Counted from the stretch's first letter, positions 23,264 to 31,535 are shown. The stretch is DNA of 64,000 bases from Actinomadura rupiterrae (GCF_024172125.1 NZ_JAMZEA010000005.1:372001-436000); one strand, 5' to 3'. The notes: generated by a model not told the origin, from the sequence alone. Program-made: numbers and translations.

Positions 23264-24963
23264 CGGACGACGATCTCTTCCGGCAGGTGCATCCTGGCCA
23301 GGGCGCGGTCGGCGCGCTGCGGGACGGACCGCCGGGACGCCAGCGACACGCCGACCATCACCGCGAGCGAGGCTGGGGCGAGGATCAGGGCGGGCTGGGC
23401 GAGGAGCGCGGCCGTCCAGCCGTGCCGGGGGCCGAGGAACAGGCCCGCGCCGCCCGCGACGACGGCGAGCCCGCCGCCGAACGCGAGGCCCGCGCCCGCG
23501 CCGAGCGGGGTGAGGCGCCGCCACCACAGGCCGAGCAGCAGCAGCGGGCACAGCGAGCAGGCCGACACCGTGAGGGCCAGCGTGACCAGGCCCGCCGCGC
23601 CGCGCGTCCCGGCCGCGCCCGCCGCGCACAGCGGGACGGCCAGCGCGAACAGCGCGCCGATCCGGAAGCTCCCGGTGCCGCCGCGCAGGAAGCACTGCGA
23701 GACCGTCCCGGCGATCGCGACCACGACGCCGCAGGTGGTGGAGACGAACGCGGCGAACGCGCCCGCCGCGACCAGCCCGACCAGCAGCGAGCCGGGCAGG
23801 CCCGGCGCGAGCCTGCCCGGGAGCGTGAGGATGGTCGCGTCGGTGTCGCCGGTCATCAGCAGCTCGGGCGTGTAGAGCCGTCCGAGCGTCCCGTACAGGG
23901 CCGGGAACAGGTAGAACAGCGACAGCAGGACGGGCACCATCGCGGCCGTCCGGCGCGCGGCGCGCCCGCAGGTGTTGGTGTAGAAGCGCATCAGGATGTG
24001 CGGCAGGCCCATCGTCCCGAGCAGCACCGCCAGCAGCGCCGAGTAGGTCGTGTACAGCGAGTGGTCGCGGCCGCGCCCGGACGGCATGGACCACGCCCCG
24101 CCCGTCCGCGCGAGCCGGGCCGCGTGCGGGACGGCCGCGCCGCGCGGGAACAGCAGCTCGGCCCCGGCCCCGACGCGGTGCAGCCCGGCGGTCAGCACCA
24201 CCTCGTCGCCGTCGTGCCGGCCGTCGTCCACCGGGCCGCTGACCGTGGCGACGGTGTCCACCGAGACCCGGACGGCCGAGTCGGTCTGCACCCGGATGGT
24301 CGTCGCGCGGGCGAACACCGGCGGCCCGGCGGGCGTGCTCGCGCCGTCCAGCCGCCACAGCACCAGCAGCGCCGCCGCCGGGACGGCCACCGCGAGCAGC
24401 TTCACCCAGAACTGGACGGCCTGGACCGCGGTGATGCTGCGCATCCCGCCGGACAGCGTGATCGCGAGCGCGACTCCGACGACGACGATCCACCCGGCCC
24501 AGACCGGCGCGCCGGTCAGCACCCGCAGCGTGACGCCCGCGCCCTGGAACTGCGGCAGCAGGTAGAACCAGCCGATGAAGCACACGCACGCCGAGACCGT
24601 CCGCCGCACCGCCACCGAGCCGAGCCGCCACTCGGCGAAGTCGGAGATCGTGTACGCGCCGGACCGGCGCAGCGGCGCCGTGACGAACGCGACGAGCAGC
24701 ACGAACCCGCCGGTCGCCGCCACCGGCAGCCACAGCGTGTCGGTCCCGTAGGCAAGGACGAGCCCGGCGGTGCCGAGGAACGCCGCCGCCGAGATGTACT
24801 CGCTGCTGATCGCCGAGGCGTTCCACAGCGGCGTCACGCCGCGCGAGGCGACCAGCAGGTCCGTGGCCGTCAGCCGGGTCCGGCGCCCGGCCGCGCCCTG
24901 GCGGAGCGTCGCCGCCACCACGGTCAGCACCGACAGGGCCGCGGCGAGCGCCGCCCCGCTCAC
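23260..24963 (-). CDS. Sodium:solute symporter (SSS family, acetate-permease-like)
   Basis: 567 aa, about 13 TM helices. N-terminal core LLVASRGVTPLWNASAISSE and AAAFLGTAGLV, then AYTISDFAEWRLGS, LSGGMRSITAVQAVQFWVK and GLPHILMRFYTNTCGRAA, as in ActP/cation-acetate symporters. An extra extracellular segment of about 90 residues (from VFARATTIRVQTDSAV) is also seen in ActP relatives. It would import a short-chain carboxylate with Na+. Its start overlaps the small partner gene by 4 nt. Confidence 0.9.
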   Translation of the reverse strand: MSGAALAAALSVLTVVAATLRQGAAGRRTRLTATDLLVASRGVTPLWNASAISSEYISAAAFLGTAGLVLAYGTDTLWLPVAATGGFVLLVAFVTAPLRRSGAYTISDFAEWRLGSVAVRRTVSACVCFIGWFYLLPQFQGAGVTLRVLTGAPVWAGWIVVVGVALAITLSGGMRSITAVQAVQFWVKLLAVAVPAAALLVLWRLDGASTPAGPPVFARATTIRVQTDSAVRVSVDTVATVSGPVDDGRHDGDEVVLTAGLHRVGAGAELLFPRGAAVPHAARLARTGGAWSMPSGRGRDHSLYTTYSALLAVLLGTMGLPHILMRFYTNTCGRAARRTAAMVPVLLSLFYLFPALYGTLGRLYTPELLMTGDTDATILTLPGRLAPGLPGSLLVGLVAAGAFAAFVSTTCGVVVAIAGTVSQCFLRGGTGSFRIGALFALAVPLCAAGAAGTRGAAGLVTLALTVSACSLCPLLLLGLWWRRLTPLGAGAGLAFGGGLAVVAGGAGLFLGPRHGWTAALLAQPALILAPASLAVMVGVSLASRRSVPQRADRALARMHLPEEIVVR

Positions 24964-25628
24964 GGACGGCTCACCAGCCGGACGAAGTCGTGCTCGGCGG
25001 ACTCGGCCAGCCGCGCCTGGCGGCGGGCGGCGAGGATCCAGAGCGGCTGGATCCCGGCGGCGAGCAGCAGCCAGGGCAGCGGCAGGCCCAGCATCCGGCC
25101 GCGGGCCGGCCCGGACGCCAGCTCCAGCAGCGGCAGCGCGGCGACCACGGCGAGGACGATGCCGCCCGTCCCGAACGCGGTGCGGAGCTGCGCGCGGACC
25201 AGCGTGCGGACGTACACGGCGCCCAGCTCGGTCTGCTCGTCCAGGTCGGCGGCGATGTTCCAGTCGTGGTCCAGCCCGGACGGCCCGGACCGCTCGGACG
25301 GCCCGGACCGCCCGGAGACCCCGGCGGCGCCGGAGTAGGGACCGGTGTACGGCTCATCCGCCCGCACCGGAAGCGACCGCGCCGCCCGCGTCCGCGGACT
25401 CGCCACCACCACCCGCCGGGGCTCGGCCCCGGCGGCCCGCGCCGCTTCCGGCATCGGTGGCACCGCGGGGCGCGGCGGCTCGGGGGCCGGGGAGGCTGCG
25501 GGCGGCGGCGAATTGCGCGGCGGTGTCGGCGCGGGCCGCCGCTTGGGCTCAGGCATCGCTGTCGGCGCGGGCCGCCGCTTCGGCTCAGGCATCGCTGTCG
25601 GCACGGGGCGCCGCATCGGCTCAGGCAT
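24960..25628 (-). CDS. Small two-TM symporter partner (DUF485-like) with Pro-rich N-terminal repeats
   Basis: 222 aa. The C-terminal 100 residues hold two TM helices (GTGGIVLAVVAALPLLELAS and LPLPWLLLAAGIQPLWILAA), the size and position of the DUF485 protein that accompanies ActP symporters. The first half is disordered; it begins with three near-copies of a 12-residue unit PEPKRRPAPTAM, encoded where the gene overlaps the response-regulator gene by 8 nt. Function as symporter subunit is inferred from neighbourhood. Confidence 0.7.
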   Translation of the reverse strand: MPEPMRRPVPTAMPEPKRRPAPTAMPEPKRRPAPTPPRNSPPPAASPAPEPPRPAVPPMPEAARAAGAEPRRVVVASPRTRAARSLPVRADEPYTGPYSGAAGVSGRSGPSERSGPSGLDHDWNIAADLDEQTELGAVYVRTLVRAQLRTAFGTGGIVLAVVAALPLLELASGPARGRMLGLPLPWLLLAAGIQPLWILAARRQARLAESAEHDFVRLVSRP

Positions 25629-25640
25629 CGCTGTCGGCGC
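25540..25640 (-). repeat. Three tandem 36-bp units in coding DNA
   Basis: A 36-bp unit with core GGCTCAGGCATCGCTGTCGG recurs three times over the overlap between the response-regulator and partner genes, with most differences at a few positions. It encodes the PEPKRRPAPTAM repeats. Confidence 0.7.
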
Positions 25641-26436
25641 GGGCGAGGGGGGTGTCCGGGGTGTCGCCGTGCCGGAACCGGCGGACGAGCAGGTCCCGGA
25701 CGGCGCGGGTGTGGCGGCGGCTCACCGGCAGCAGCTCGTCGCCGATCTGCACGGCCGCGCGGCCGCCGTCGAAGCGCAGCTCGGTGATGTGCTGGGACGC
25801 GACGAGCGTGCTGCGGTGGATGCGGATGAAGCCGGAGTCCTCCCAGCGGCGGGCGAGCGAGGCGAGCGGCATCCGGACCAGGTAGCTGCCGTCGGCGGTG
25901 TGCAGCCGCACGTAGTCGCCCTGCGCCTCGACGTGGGTGACCGAGCGGCGCGACACCAGCCGGGTGCGGCCGCCGAGCTCGACCGGGATCATCTCGTCCT
26001 CCTCCGGCGCGCCGGACGCGCCGCCGGGCCCGCCCGGGTCGTCCGGCCTGCCGGTGCGGCCCGCCGCCTCGGCCACCCGCCGGACGGCCTCGGCGAGCCG
26101 CTCCCGCCGCACCGGCTTGAGCAGGTAGTCGAGCGCACCCAGCTCGTAGGCGGCGACGGCGCAGTCGTCGTGCGCGGTGACGAACACCACGGCGGGCGGG
26201 GCGGCGAACCCGGCGAGCAGGCGGGTGAAGTCCAGCCCGTCCAGGCCGGGCATCCGGATGTCGAGGAACACGGCGTCGAGCCGCTCCCCCGCCACGAGCA
26301 TCCGGGACAGGTCGCGCAGGGCGCACGCGGCGTCGCCCGCGCCGCCCACCCATTCCACTCTCGGGTCCTCCCGCAGCAGATAGGACAGCTCCTCCAGGGC
26401 GGGCACCTCGTCGTCGACGGCCAGCACGCGCAGCAT
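25621..26436 (-). CDS. LytTR-family response regulator
   Basis: 271 aa from ATG at 26436 (MLRVLAVDDEVPALEEL); an upstream in-frame start at 26472 is less likely. Receiver domain with acidic DDE pocket, phospho-Asp in DAVFLDIRMPGLDG, Thr in VFVTAHDD and Lys in LLKPVRRE. LytTR DNA-binding domain from about residue 165 (VTHVEAQGDYVRLHTADGSYLV, FIRIHRSTLVASQHI). Pairs with the kinase just upstream; the symporter downstream is its likely target and operon partner. Confidence 0.92.
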   Translation of the reverse strand: MLRVLAVDDEVPALEELSYLLREDPRVEWVGGAGDAACALRDLSRMLVAGERLDAVFLDIRMPGLDGLDFTRLLAGFAAPPAVVFVTAHDDCAVAAYELGALDYLLKPVRRERLAEAVRRVAEAAGRTGRPDDPGGPGGASGAPEEDEMIPVELGGRTRLVSRRSVTHVEAQGDYVRLHTADGSYLVRMPLASLARRWEDSGFIRIHRSTLVASQHITELRFDGGRAAVQIGDELLPVSRRHTRAVRDLLVRRFRHGDTPDTPLARADSDA

Positions 26437-26545
26437 GAGACGACCTTGCCCGCCATCACCGTCCGTCCGCAATCGGTTTCGCCAGGTAACGCTGGACGGG
26501 CTCGAACGGCGACGCGCGGCGCGCCGGGCGCGGACGCCCGGCGCG

Positions 26546-27910
26546 TCAGCCGGGGAAGGACGCCGGGCGGTACTTGGGCACCCGCAGGTTCACCTTCGTG
26601 CCGGCGCCGAGCGCGGTCTCAACGGTCAGTCCGTATTCATCGCCGTAGACCTGCCGCATCCGCTCGTCCACGTTGGCGAGGCCGATGCCCGCGCCGCCGC
26701 CGCGGCCGTTCCCGCCGGACGCGTTGCGACCGGATCGGTCGCGGGCGCCGGTGCCGGGCGCGAGGATCTGGCTGAGCCGCTCCGGGTCCATGCCGACACC
26801 GTCGTCCTCCACGCTGATCGCGGCCTCCGCGCCGTTGTCCCGCGCGACGATCCGGATGCGGAACTCGTCGCGCGCCTGGCCCTGCATCCCGTGCCGGATC
26901 GCGTTCTCGACGAGCGGCTGGAGCGACAGGAACGGCACCGCGACCGACAGCACCTCCGGCGCGACCTCCACGCTGAACTGGAGCCGGTCGCCGAACCGCG
27001 CGCGTTCCAGCAGCAGGTAGCGGTCGATGGAGCGCAGCTCGTCCGCGAGCGTGGTGAACTCGCGCGGGTTGCGGAACGAGTAGCGGGCGAAGTCGGCGAA
27101 GTCGAGCAGCAGCTCACGCGCGCGCACGGGGTCCGTCCGGACGAACGAGGCGATCGTCGTCAGCGAGTTGTAGACGAAGTGCGGGGAGATCTGCGCGCGG
27201 AGCGCCCGCATCTCGGCCTCCGCCAAGCGCGCGCGGGACGAGTCCAGTTCGGCGAGTTCGAGTTGGCCCGCCACCCAGCGCGCGACCTCGCCCACCGCGC
27301 GCACGCGCGTAGCGGACGGCTGCGGCCCGTACGCGACGAGCGCGCCCACCACGTGCCGTTCGATCGCCAGCGGCGCGACGACCGCGACGCGGATCGGGCA
27401 GGACGCGTCGCCGCACGCGATCGGGTCCGTGCTGACGACGCGCGGACGCCCGGTCGCGAGCACCGGGCGGGCGTGCCGGGTAGCGGCGTCCGCGTGGCCG
27501 TCCGCGCCGACGCCGTCCCAGGCGAGAAGCACGGCCGCGGCGAGCGGGTCGTCCTCGTCGGGCTCGTCGTCCGCGCCGACGCCAAGCAGCGTCGCGACCC
27601 GCCCGGACGCGGCGGACGCCCCGGACGGCGCGACCGTCCCCGGTGGCGCGGCGACCAGCGCGATCGCGTCCGCGCCGAGCAGCGCGCGCAGGTGCCGGGC
27701 CGCCTTGCGCGCCGAGTCGCTGGTCAGCCCGGCGCGCAGCGCGGGCGACGCGCGGGAGATGGTGTGCAGCGTGGCGAAGGTCGCCTCGTCCGCGGGGTTG
27801 GCGAAGCCGCGCCTCCTGGTGCGGCGCAACCGGGACAGGACCGCCGCCCCGGCCGCCACGGCGGCCATGGAACCGGTGCCCATGACGTCGAGTACGGACG
27901 GTGCGCCCAT
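26546..27910 (-). CDS. LytS-type sensor histidine kinase
   Basis: 454 aa. One N-terminal hydrophobic segment (GTGSMAAVAAGAAVLSRL), a GAF-like sensory region with two Cys (IACGDASCPIRVAVV), then the His_kinase domain: phospho-His in ALRAQISPHFVYNSLTTIAS, N-box LVENAIRHGMQ, G1 DDGVGMDPERL and G2 GAGIGLANVDERMRQ. Sequence and order (kinase, regulator, partner, symporter) match the substrate-sensing systems that control acetate-type uptake. A 110-bp gap lies between kinase and regulator. Confidence 0.92.
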   Translation of the reverse strand: MGAPSVLDVMGTGSMAAVAAGAAVLSRLRRTRRRGFANPADEATFATLHTISRASPALRAGLTSDSARKAARHLRALLGADAIALVAAPPGTVAPSGASAASGRVATLLGVGADDEPDEDDPLAAAVLLAWDGVGADGHADAATRHARPVLATGRPRVVSTDPIACGDASCPIRVAVVAPLAIERHVVGALVAYGPQPSATRVRAVGEVARWVAGQLELAELDSSRARLAEAEMRALRAQISPHFVYNSLTTIASFVRTDPVRARELLLDFADFARYSFRNPREFTTLADELRSIDRYLLLERARFGDRLQFSVEVAPEVLSVAVPFLSLQPLVENAIRHGMQGQARDEFRIRIVARDNGAEAAISVEDDGVGMDPERLSQILAPGTGARDRSGRNASGGNGRGGGAGIGLANVDERMRQVYGDEYGLTVETALGAGTKVNLRVPKYRPASFPG

Positions 27911-28047
27911 GACGACCTAAAGTAACGCCCTTGACGCCCGCACGTCACAGTTTCCGGACACCCCCCAGGGCCGACTCCGGCCACGCCCCGACCAACGCAC
28001 CCGCCGACAGGGCCGCCCCAACGCCCTGCACCCCGGCCGGAAAGGAC

Positions 28048-28086
28048 CCGCCCGCCGCCGGGCTCGGAGAGACCGGCGGCGGGCGG
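28048..28086 (-). terminator. 14-bp hairpin between convergent ends
   Basis: CCGCCCGCCGCCGG (28048-28061) pairs perfectly with 28073-28086 around an 11-nt loop. It lies 84 bp past the stop of the leftward molybdoenzyme gene. The rest of 27911-28170 has no gene. Confidence 0.5.
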
Positions 28087-28147
28087 AGGTAGTGATCGGT
28101 GGCGGGCGGAGGTAGTGATCGGTGGCGGGCGGAGGTGATGATCGGTG
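28074..28147. repeat. 23-bp tandem repeat, three copies
   Basis: Unit CGGTGGCGGGCGGAGGTAGTGAT-like, 23 bp, begins at 28074, 28097 and 28120 with only a few changes. It lies next to the molybdoenzyme stop and could be variable in copy number. Confidence 0.75.
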
Positions 28148-28169
28148 GGATCTCGCTCGCGGGGCGGGG

Positions 28170-28874
28170 TCAGAGGGGCGGGGAGTCGGTCTCGTCCTCC
28201 TGGTAGGAGTAGCGCTGCTCGTGCCAGGGGTCGGCGACGTTGTGGTAGCCGCGCTCCTCCCAGAAGCCGCGCCGGTCCTTGACCATGTACTCGACGGCCC
28301 GCACCCACTTCACGCTCTTCCACGCGTACAGGTGCGGGACGACGAGGCGGATCGGGAAGCCGTGGTCGGCGGGCAGGCGCTCGCCGTCGCGGTGCGTGGC
28401 GAACATCGTCCCGTCGGCGAGGAAGTCGCTCATCCGGATGTTGGCGCTGTAGCCGTACTCGGCCCACACCATCACGTGCGTGACGTCCGGGTCGGGCGGC
28501 GCCAGCTCGACGATCGCCGTGCCGGGGACGCCCTCCCAGTGGTTGTCGGGGATGGTGAACTTGGTGACGCAGTGGAAGTCGGCGACGGCGGAGGCCCGCG
28601 GGAAGCCGTCGAACTCGTCCCACGTCCAGCGGTACTGCCCGCCGGTGGCGGTCGCGCCGAAGACGCGGAAATCCCACTCCTTGGGACGGAACTTCGGGAC
28701 GGGTCCGTAGTGCAGCACGGGCCAGCCGCGCGGGACGTACTGCCCGGGGGGCAGCGCCTTCCGCCCGGCCCGCTCGCCGTCCCCGGGGGCGGCGTCGGGA
28801 CCGGGCCCCGCGGCGGCGGCCGCGCCGGTGCTCGGCTCGGGGGTCTGTTCGGACGGTGTCTCGGGTCGCGGCAT
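28170..28874 (-). CDS. Sulfite-oxidase-family molybdopterin protein
   Basis: 234 aa. After an Ala/Pro-rich start of about 40 residues, the molybdopterin fold begins at PPGQYVPRGWPVLHYGPVPK. The Mo-ligand Cys is in VADFHCVTKFTIPDNHWEGV. Further motifs GYSANIRMSDFL, GFPIRLVVPHLYAWKSVKWV and GFWEERGYHN are typical. No signal peptide is evident, so it appears cytoplasmic, unlike YedY-type exported enzymes. Substrate unknown. Confidence 0.9.
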   Translation of the reverse strand: MPRPETPSEQTPEPSTGAAAAAGPGPDAAPGDGERAGRKALPPGQYVPRGWPVLHYGPVPKFRPKEWDFRVFGATATGGQYRWTWDEFDGFPRASAVADFHCVTKFTIPDNHWEGVPGTAIVELAPPDPDVTHVMVWAEYGYSANIRMSDFLADGTMFATHRDGERLPADHGFPIRLVVPHLYAWKSVKWVRAVEYMVKDRRGFWEERGYHNVADPWHEQRYSYQEDETDSPPL

Positions 28875-28944
28875 GACCCGGCCATCCTGCCATCCGGCGT
28901 GAGCTGAGCCATATTCGGGGCCCTCGCCGCCCGCACCCGCCCTG

Positions 28945-29031
28945 ATGGGCTACTGTGTGCACGTGCGCAACGTCGTCTATCTCTTTTGGTTCGACCAGCC
29001 CGGGCGGCTGGTCTGCCAGACGTTGCGCTGA
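28945..29031 (+). CDS. Leader peptide of the DAHP synthase gene
   Basis: 28 codons from ATG at 28945 (an in-frame GTG at 28963 would give 22). Codons 12-16 are TAT CTC TTT TGG TTC: Tyr-Leu-Phe-Trp-Phe. This clusters all three aromatic amino acids made by the pathway. The peptide ends 15 nt before a perfect terminator. Stalling at these codons when aromatic tRNAs are poorly charged would favour pairing of GCCCGGG (near 28999) with CCCGGGC in the terminator's 5' arm. Confidence 0.82.
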   Translation: MGYCVHVRNVVYLFWFDQPGRLVCQTLR

Positions 29032-29045
29032 CAGACCTCACGCGG

Positions 29046-29081
29046 AAGAGCCCCGGGCCTAGACAGGCCCGGGGCTCTTTT
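29046..29081 (+). terminator. Attenuator terminator before the DAHP synthase gene
   Basis: Perfect 15-bp stem: AAGAGCCCCGGGCCT (29046-29060) and AGGCCCGGGGCTCTT (29065-29079), 4-nt loop, then TTTT. It stands 68 nt before the DAHP synthase start, so transcription must pass it. This is the classical attenuator layout. Confidence 0.88.
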
Positions 29082-29148
29082 CGTTCACGGGGTCGACCAC
29101 CGCGGGATCCGGCCGGACTCCCGCACGGGCACGAGAGGCAGCACCACC

Positions 29149-30189
29149 ATGGTCATCGTCATGGCTCCGGAAGCCAACGAGGCGGATATCAAGGCCGTCG
29201 TCTCACTGGTCGAGACGGCGGGGGGCGACGCGTTCGTCAGCCGGGGCGTGGAACGCACCATCATCGGGCTGGTCGGCGACGTCCAGCAGTTCGGCTCCCT
29301 CAACCTGCGCTCGCTGCGCGGGGTGAGCGACGTCGTCCGGATCTCGGCGCCCTACAAGCTGGTCAGCCGGGAGAACCACCGGGAGCGGTCGGTCGTCCGC
29401 GTCGGCGGCGTCCCGATCGGCCCGGGCACCATGACCCTGATCGCCGGGCCGTGCGCGGTGGAGACCCCGGAGCAGACCCTCGCCGCGGCGCAGATGGCGC
29501 AGGCCGCGGGCGCGACGCTGCTGCGCGGCGGCGCGTTCAAGCCGCGCACATCCCCGTACGCGTTCCAGGGGCTCGGCGAGGCCGGGCTGCGCATCCTCGC
29601 CGACGTCCGCGCGGAGACCGGCATGCCCGTGGTCACCGAGGTCGTGGACGCCGCCGACGTCGAGCTGGTCGCCTCCTACGCCGACATGCTGCAGATCGGC
29701 ACCCGCAACGCGCAGAACTTCGCGCTGCTGCAGGCCGCCGGCGAGTCCGGCAAGCCGGTCATGCTCAAGCGCGGCATGAACGGGACGATCGAGGAGTGGC
29801 TGATGGCCGCCGAGTACGTCGCGCAGCGCGGCAACCTCGACATCGTGCTGTGCGAGCGCGGCATCCGCACCTTCGAGAAGGCCACCCGCAACACCCTGGA
29901 CATCTCCGCCGTCCCGGTCGCGCAGCGCCTCGGCCACCTGCCCGTCATCGTCGACCCGTCGCACTCGGGCGGCAGCCGCGACCTGGTGCTGCCGCTCACC
30001 CGCGCGGCGATCGCGGTCGGCGCGGACGGCGTGATCATCGACGTCCACCCGCACCCGGAGACCGCGCTGTGCGACGGCCCGCAGGCCCTGGTGGACGGCG
30101 ACCTGCGCGAGCTGGCCAAGGTCGTCCGCGAGCTGCCGCCGCTGGTCGGCCGCACCCTCACCGCCGAGCCCGACGCCGTCCTCGCCTGA
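29149..30189 (+). CDS. aroF: DAHP synthase, type I-beta
   Basis: 346 aa, ATG at 29149 (GAGAGGCAGC upstream). N-terminal ferredoxin-like regulatory domain of about 70 residues (MVIVMAPEANEADIKAVVSL), as in the Thermotoga-type enzyme. The barrel has LIAGPCAVET, GGAFKPRTSPYAFQG, MLKRGMNGTIEEW, VLCERGIRTFE, PVIVDPSHSGGSRD and IIDVHPHPE. It catalyses PEP plus erythrose-4-phosphate to DAHP, the first shikimate step. Regulation by attenuation through the leader is likely, with possible allosteric control by the N-terminal domain. Confidence 0.96.
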   Translation: MVIVMAPEANEADIKAVVSLVETAGGDAFVSRGVERTIIGLVGDVQQFGSLNLRSLRGVSDVVRISAPYKLVSRENHRERSVVRVGGVPIGPGTMTLIAGPCAVETPEQTLAAAQMAQAAGATLLRGGAFKPRTSPYAFQGLGEAGLRILADVRAETGMPVVTEVVDAADVELVASYADMLQIGTRNAQNFALLQAAGESGKPVMLKRGMNGTIEEWLMAAEYVAQRGNLDIVLCERGIRTFEKATRNTLDISAVPVAQRLGHLPVIVDPSHSGGSRDLVLPLTRAAIAVGADGVIIDVHPHPETALCDGPQALVDGDLRELAKVVRELPPLVGRTLTAEPDAVLA

Positions 30190-30214
30190 CCCCGCCCCCT
30201 CACCCGGCCGATTT

Positions 30215-30230
30215 CCGGGGGCGCCCCCGG
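30215..30230 (+). terminator. Palindrome after the DAHP synthase gene
   Basis: CCGGGGGCGCCCCCGG is a perfect 16-bp palindrome 26 bp past the stop, probably a U-less terminator. Confidence 0.45.
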
Positions 30231-30286
30231 GCGCTCTACGCCGCCGCAGGACGAAGCCATCCCACCGGACGCGCTATCCTGCGAGC

Positions 30287-30328
30287 GTGGAGTACTGGAC
30301 CCCCAACTGCGGACCGCCCCGCTCCTGA
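30287..30328 (+). CDS. Leader peptide before an EamA exporter
   Basis: 13 codons from GTG: V-E-Y-W-T-P-N-C-G-P-P-R-S. TATCCT at 30275-30280 ends 6 nt before the GTG, so the peptide may start at the first base of the RNA. The Tyr-Trp pair at codons 3-4 and the hairpins downstream suggest ribosome-mediated attenuation. No sequence similarity to the other leader except the aromatic cluster. Confidence 0.6.
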   Translation: MEYWTPNCGPPRS

Positions 30329-30363
30329 CCGGGGCGCGGCGAGCTCTTCTGAGACCTGACGAC

Positions 30364-30393
30364 CGGGTCCGGCGCTGATCGGCGCCCGGCCCG
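30364..30393 (+). terminator. Attenuator-like hairpin before the EamA gene
   Basis: CGGGTCCGGCGC (30364-30375) pairs with GCGCCCGGCCCG (30382-30393) with a single mismatch and one G-U pair. A second hairpin (CCGCCCC with GGGGCGCGG) overlaps the leader stop codon at 30314-30340. The U-tract is weak (TGTCCTT). Confidence 0.55.
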
Positions 30394-30456
30394 TGTCCTT
30401 CCGCGTCCCGAAACCGGATGGCATCCTCCGTTTTCGAGACCGGGAGCGTTCTCTCC

Positions 30457-31494
30457 ATGTCCCTGCGTTCCGCTCTGCCCCGGCGTGCCCTGACGCGCCT
30501 TTCCGACACGTCCGGAACCCGCTCTTCCGGAACCGGTACGCCCTCTGACAGCACGGCCGGTGGCCGCCGGCCGCGCTTGGGCGGGTCGGCGGACGTGCTG
30601 CTGGCCGCCTCGCTCTGGGGCACCACCGGGACCGTCCGCACCTTCGCGCCGGACGGGACGTCCAGCGTGTCGGTCGCCGCGCTGCGGATGGTCCTCGGCG
30701 GGCTGCTGCTCGCCGGGGTCGTCCTCGCCACGGCGCGTGCCGACCTGCGCCGGCTGCTGCGCGCCCGCCGCGCGCTGCCGATGCTGGCCGGCGGCGCCGC
30801 CGCGATGATCGTCTACCAGACCGCGTTCTTCGTAGCGGCCGGACGGACCGGAGTCGCGGTCGCGACCGTCGTCACGATCGGCAGCTCGCCCGCGTTCACC
30901 GGAGTGATCGGCCTGGTCACCGGGCGGTCCCGGCCGACCGGGCGGTGGCTGGTCGCCACCGCCGGGGCCGTCGCGGGCTGCACGGCCCTGGTGATCGGCG
31001 GACGCGGCGCGGGTGTCGAGCCGGTCGGCATCGCGCTCGCGCTGCTGTCCGGGTTCGCCTACGCGACGTACGCCACGCTGTCGTCGGTCCTGATCATGCG
31101 CGGTGAGCGCGACCGCTGCGTCGTCGCCGCGCTGTTCGGCCTGTCGGGGCTGGTGTCGCTGCCCGTCCTGCTGCTGGACTCCCCCGGCTGGCTGGTCACC
31201 GGCACCGGCCCGGGCGTGGCGCTCTACCTGGGCGTGATCGCCACGGGCGGCTCCTACCTGCTGTTCGCGCGCGGCCTGCGCACCACGCCCGCGACCACGG
31301 CGACGACGCTGACGCTCGCCGAACCGGCCGTCGCGTCCGTGCTGGGCGTGGCCGTCCTGGGCGAGCACCTCGGCCCGGTCGCCCTGTCGGGACTGGGCTT
31401 CCTGGCCGCCAGCCTGCTGGTGCTCGTCGTCCCGATTAACCGAACTGCCCGAACCGCCGGGTTCCCCGGTCGCCAAGGCAACAAAATGGTCTGA
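30457..31494 (+). CDS. EamA/RhtA-type exporter
   Basis: 345 aa from ATG at 30457, with GGGAG 9 nt upstream; an earlier ATG at 30418 lacks such a site. A polar N-terminal segment of about 40 residues precedes ten TM helices (LLAASLWGTTGTVRTFAP and PMLAGGAAAMIVYQTAFFVAA mark the start of the first half; TLTLAEPAVASVLGVAVLGE marks the second). RhtA and YddG relatives export amino acids, YddG aromatic ones. The leader and its position after the DAHP synthase gene make aromatic amino-acid efflux a reasonable hypothesis. Confidence 0.88.
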   Translation: MSLRSALPRRALTRLSDTSGTRSSGTGTPSDSTAGGRRPRLGGSADVLLAASLWGTTGTVRTFAPDGTSSVSVAALRMVLGGLLLAGVVLATARADLRRLLRARRALPMLAGGAAAMIVYQTAFFVAAGRTGVAVATVVTIGSSPAFTGVIGLVTGRSRPTGRWLVATAGAVAGCTALVIGGRGAGVEPVGIALALLSGFAYATYATLSSVLIMRGERDRCVVAALFGLSGLVSLPVLLLDSPGWLVTGTGPGVALYLGVIATGGSYLLFARGLRTTPATTATTLTLAEPAVASVLGVAVLGEHLGPVALSGLGFLAASLLVLVVPINRTARTAGFPGRQGNKMV

Positions 31495-31535
31495 ACCACT
31501 CGCCACGGCACGTGCGCGCGAGGATGATGACCGGC

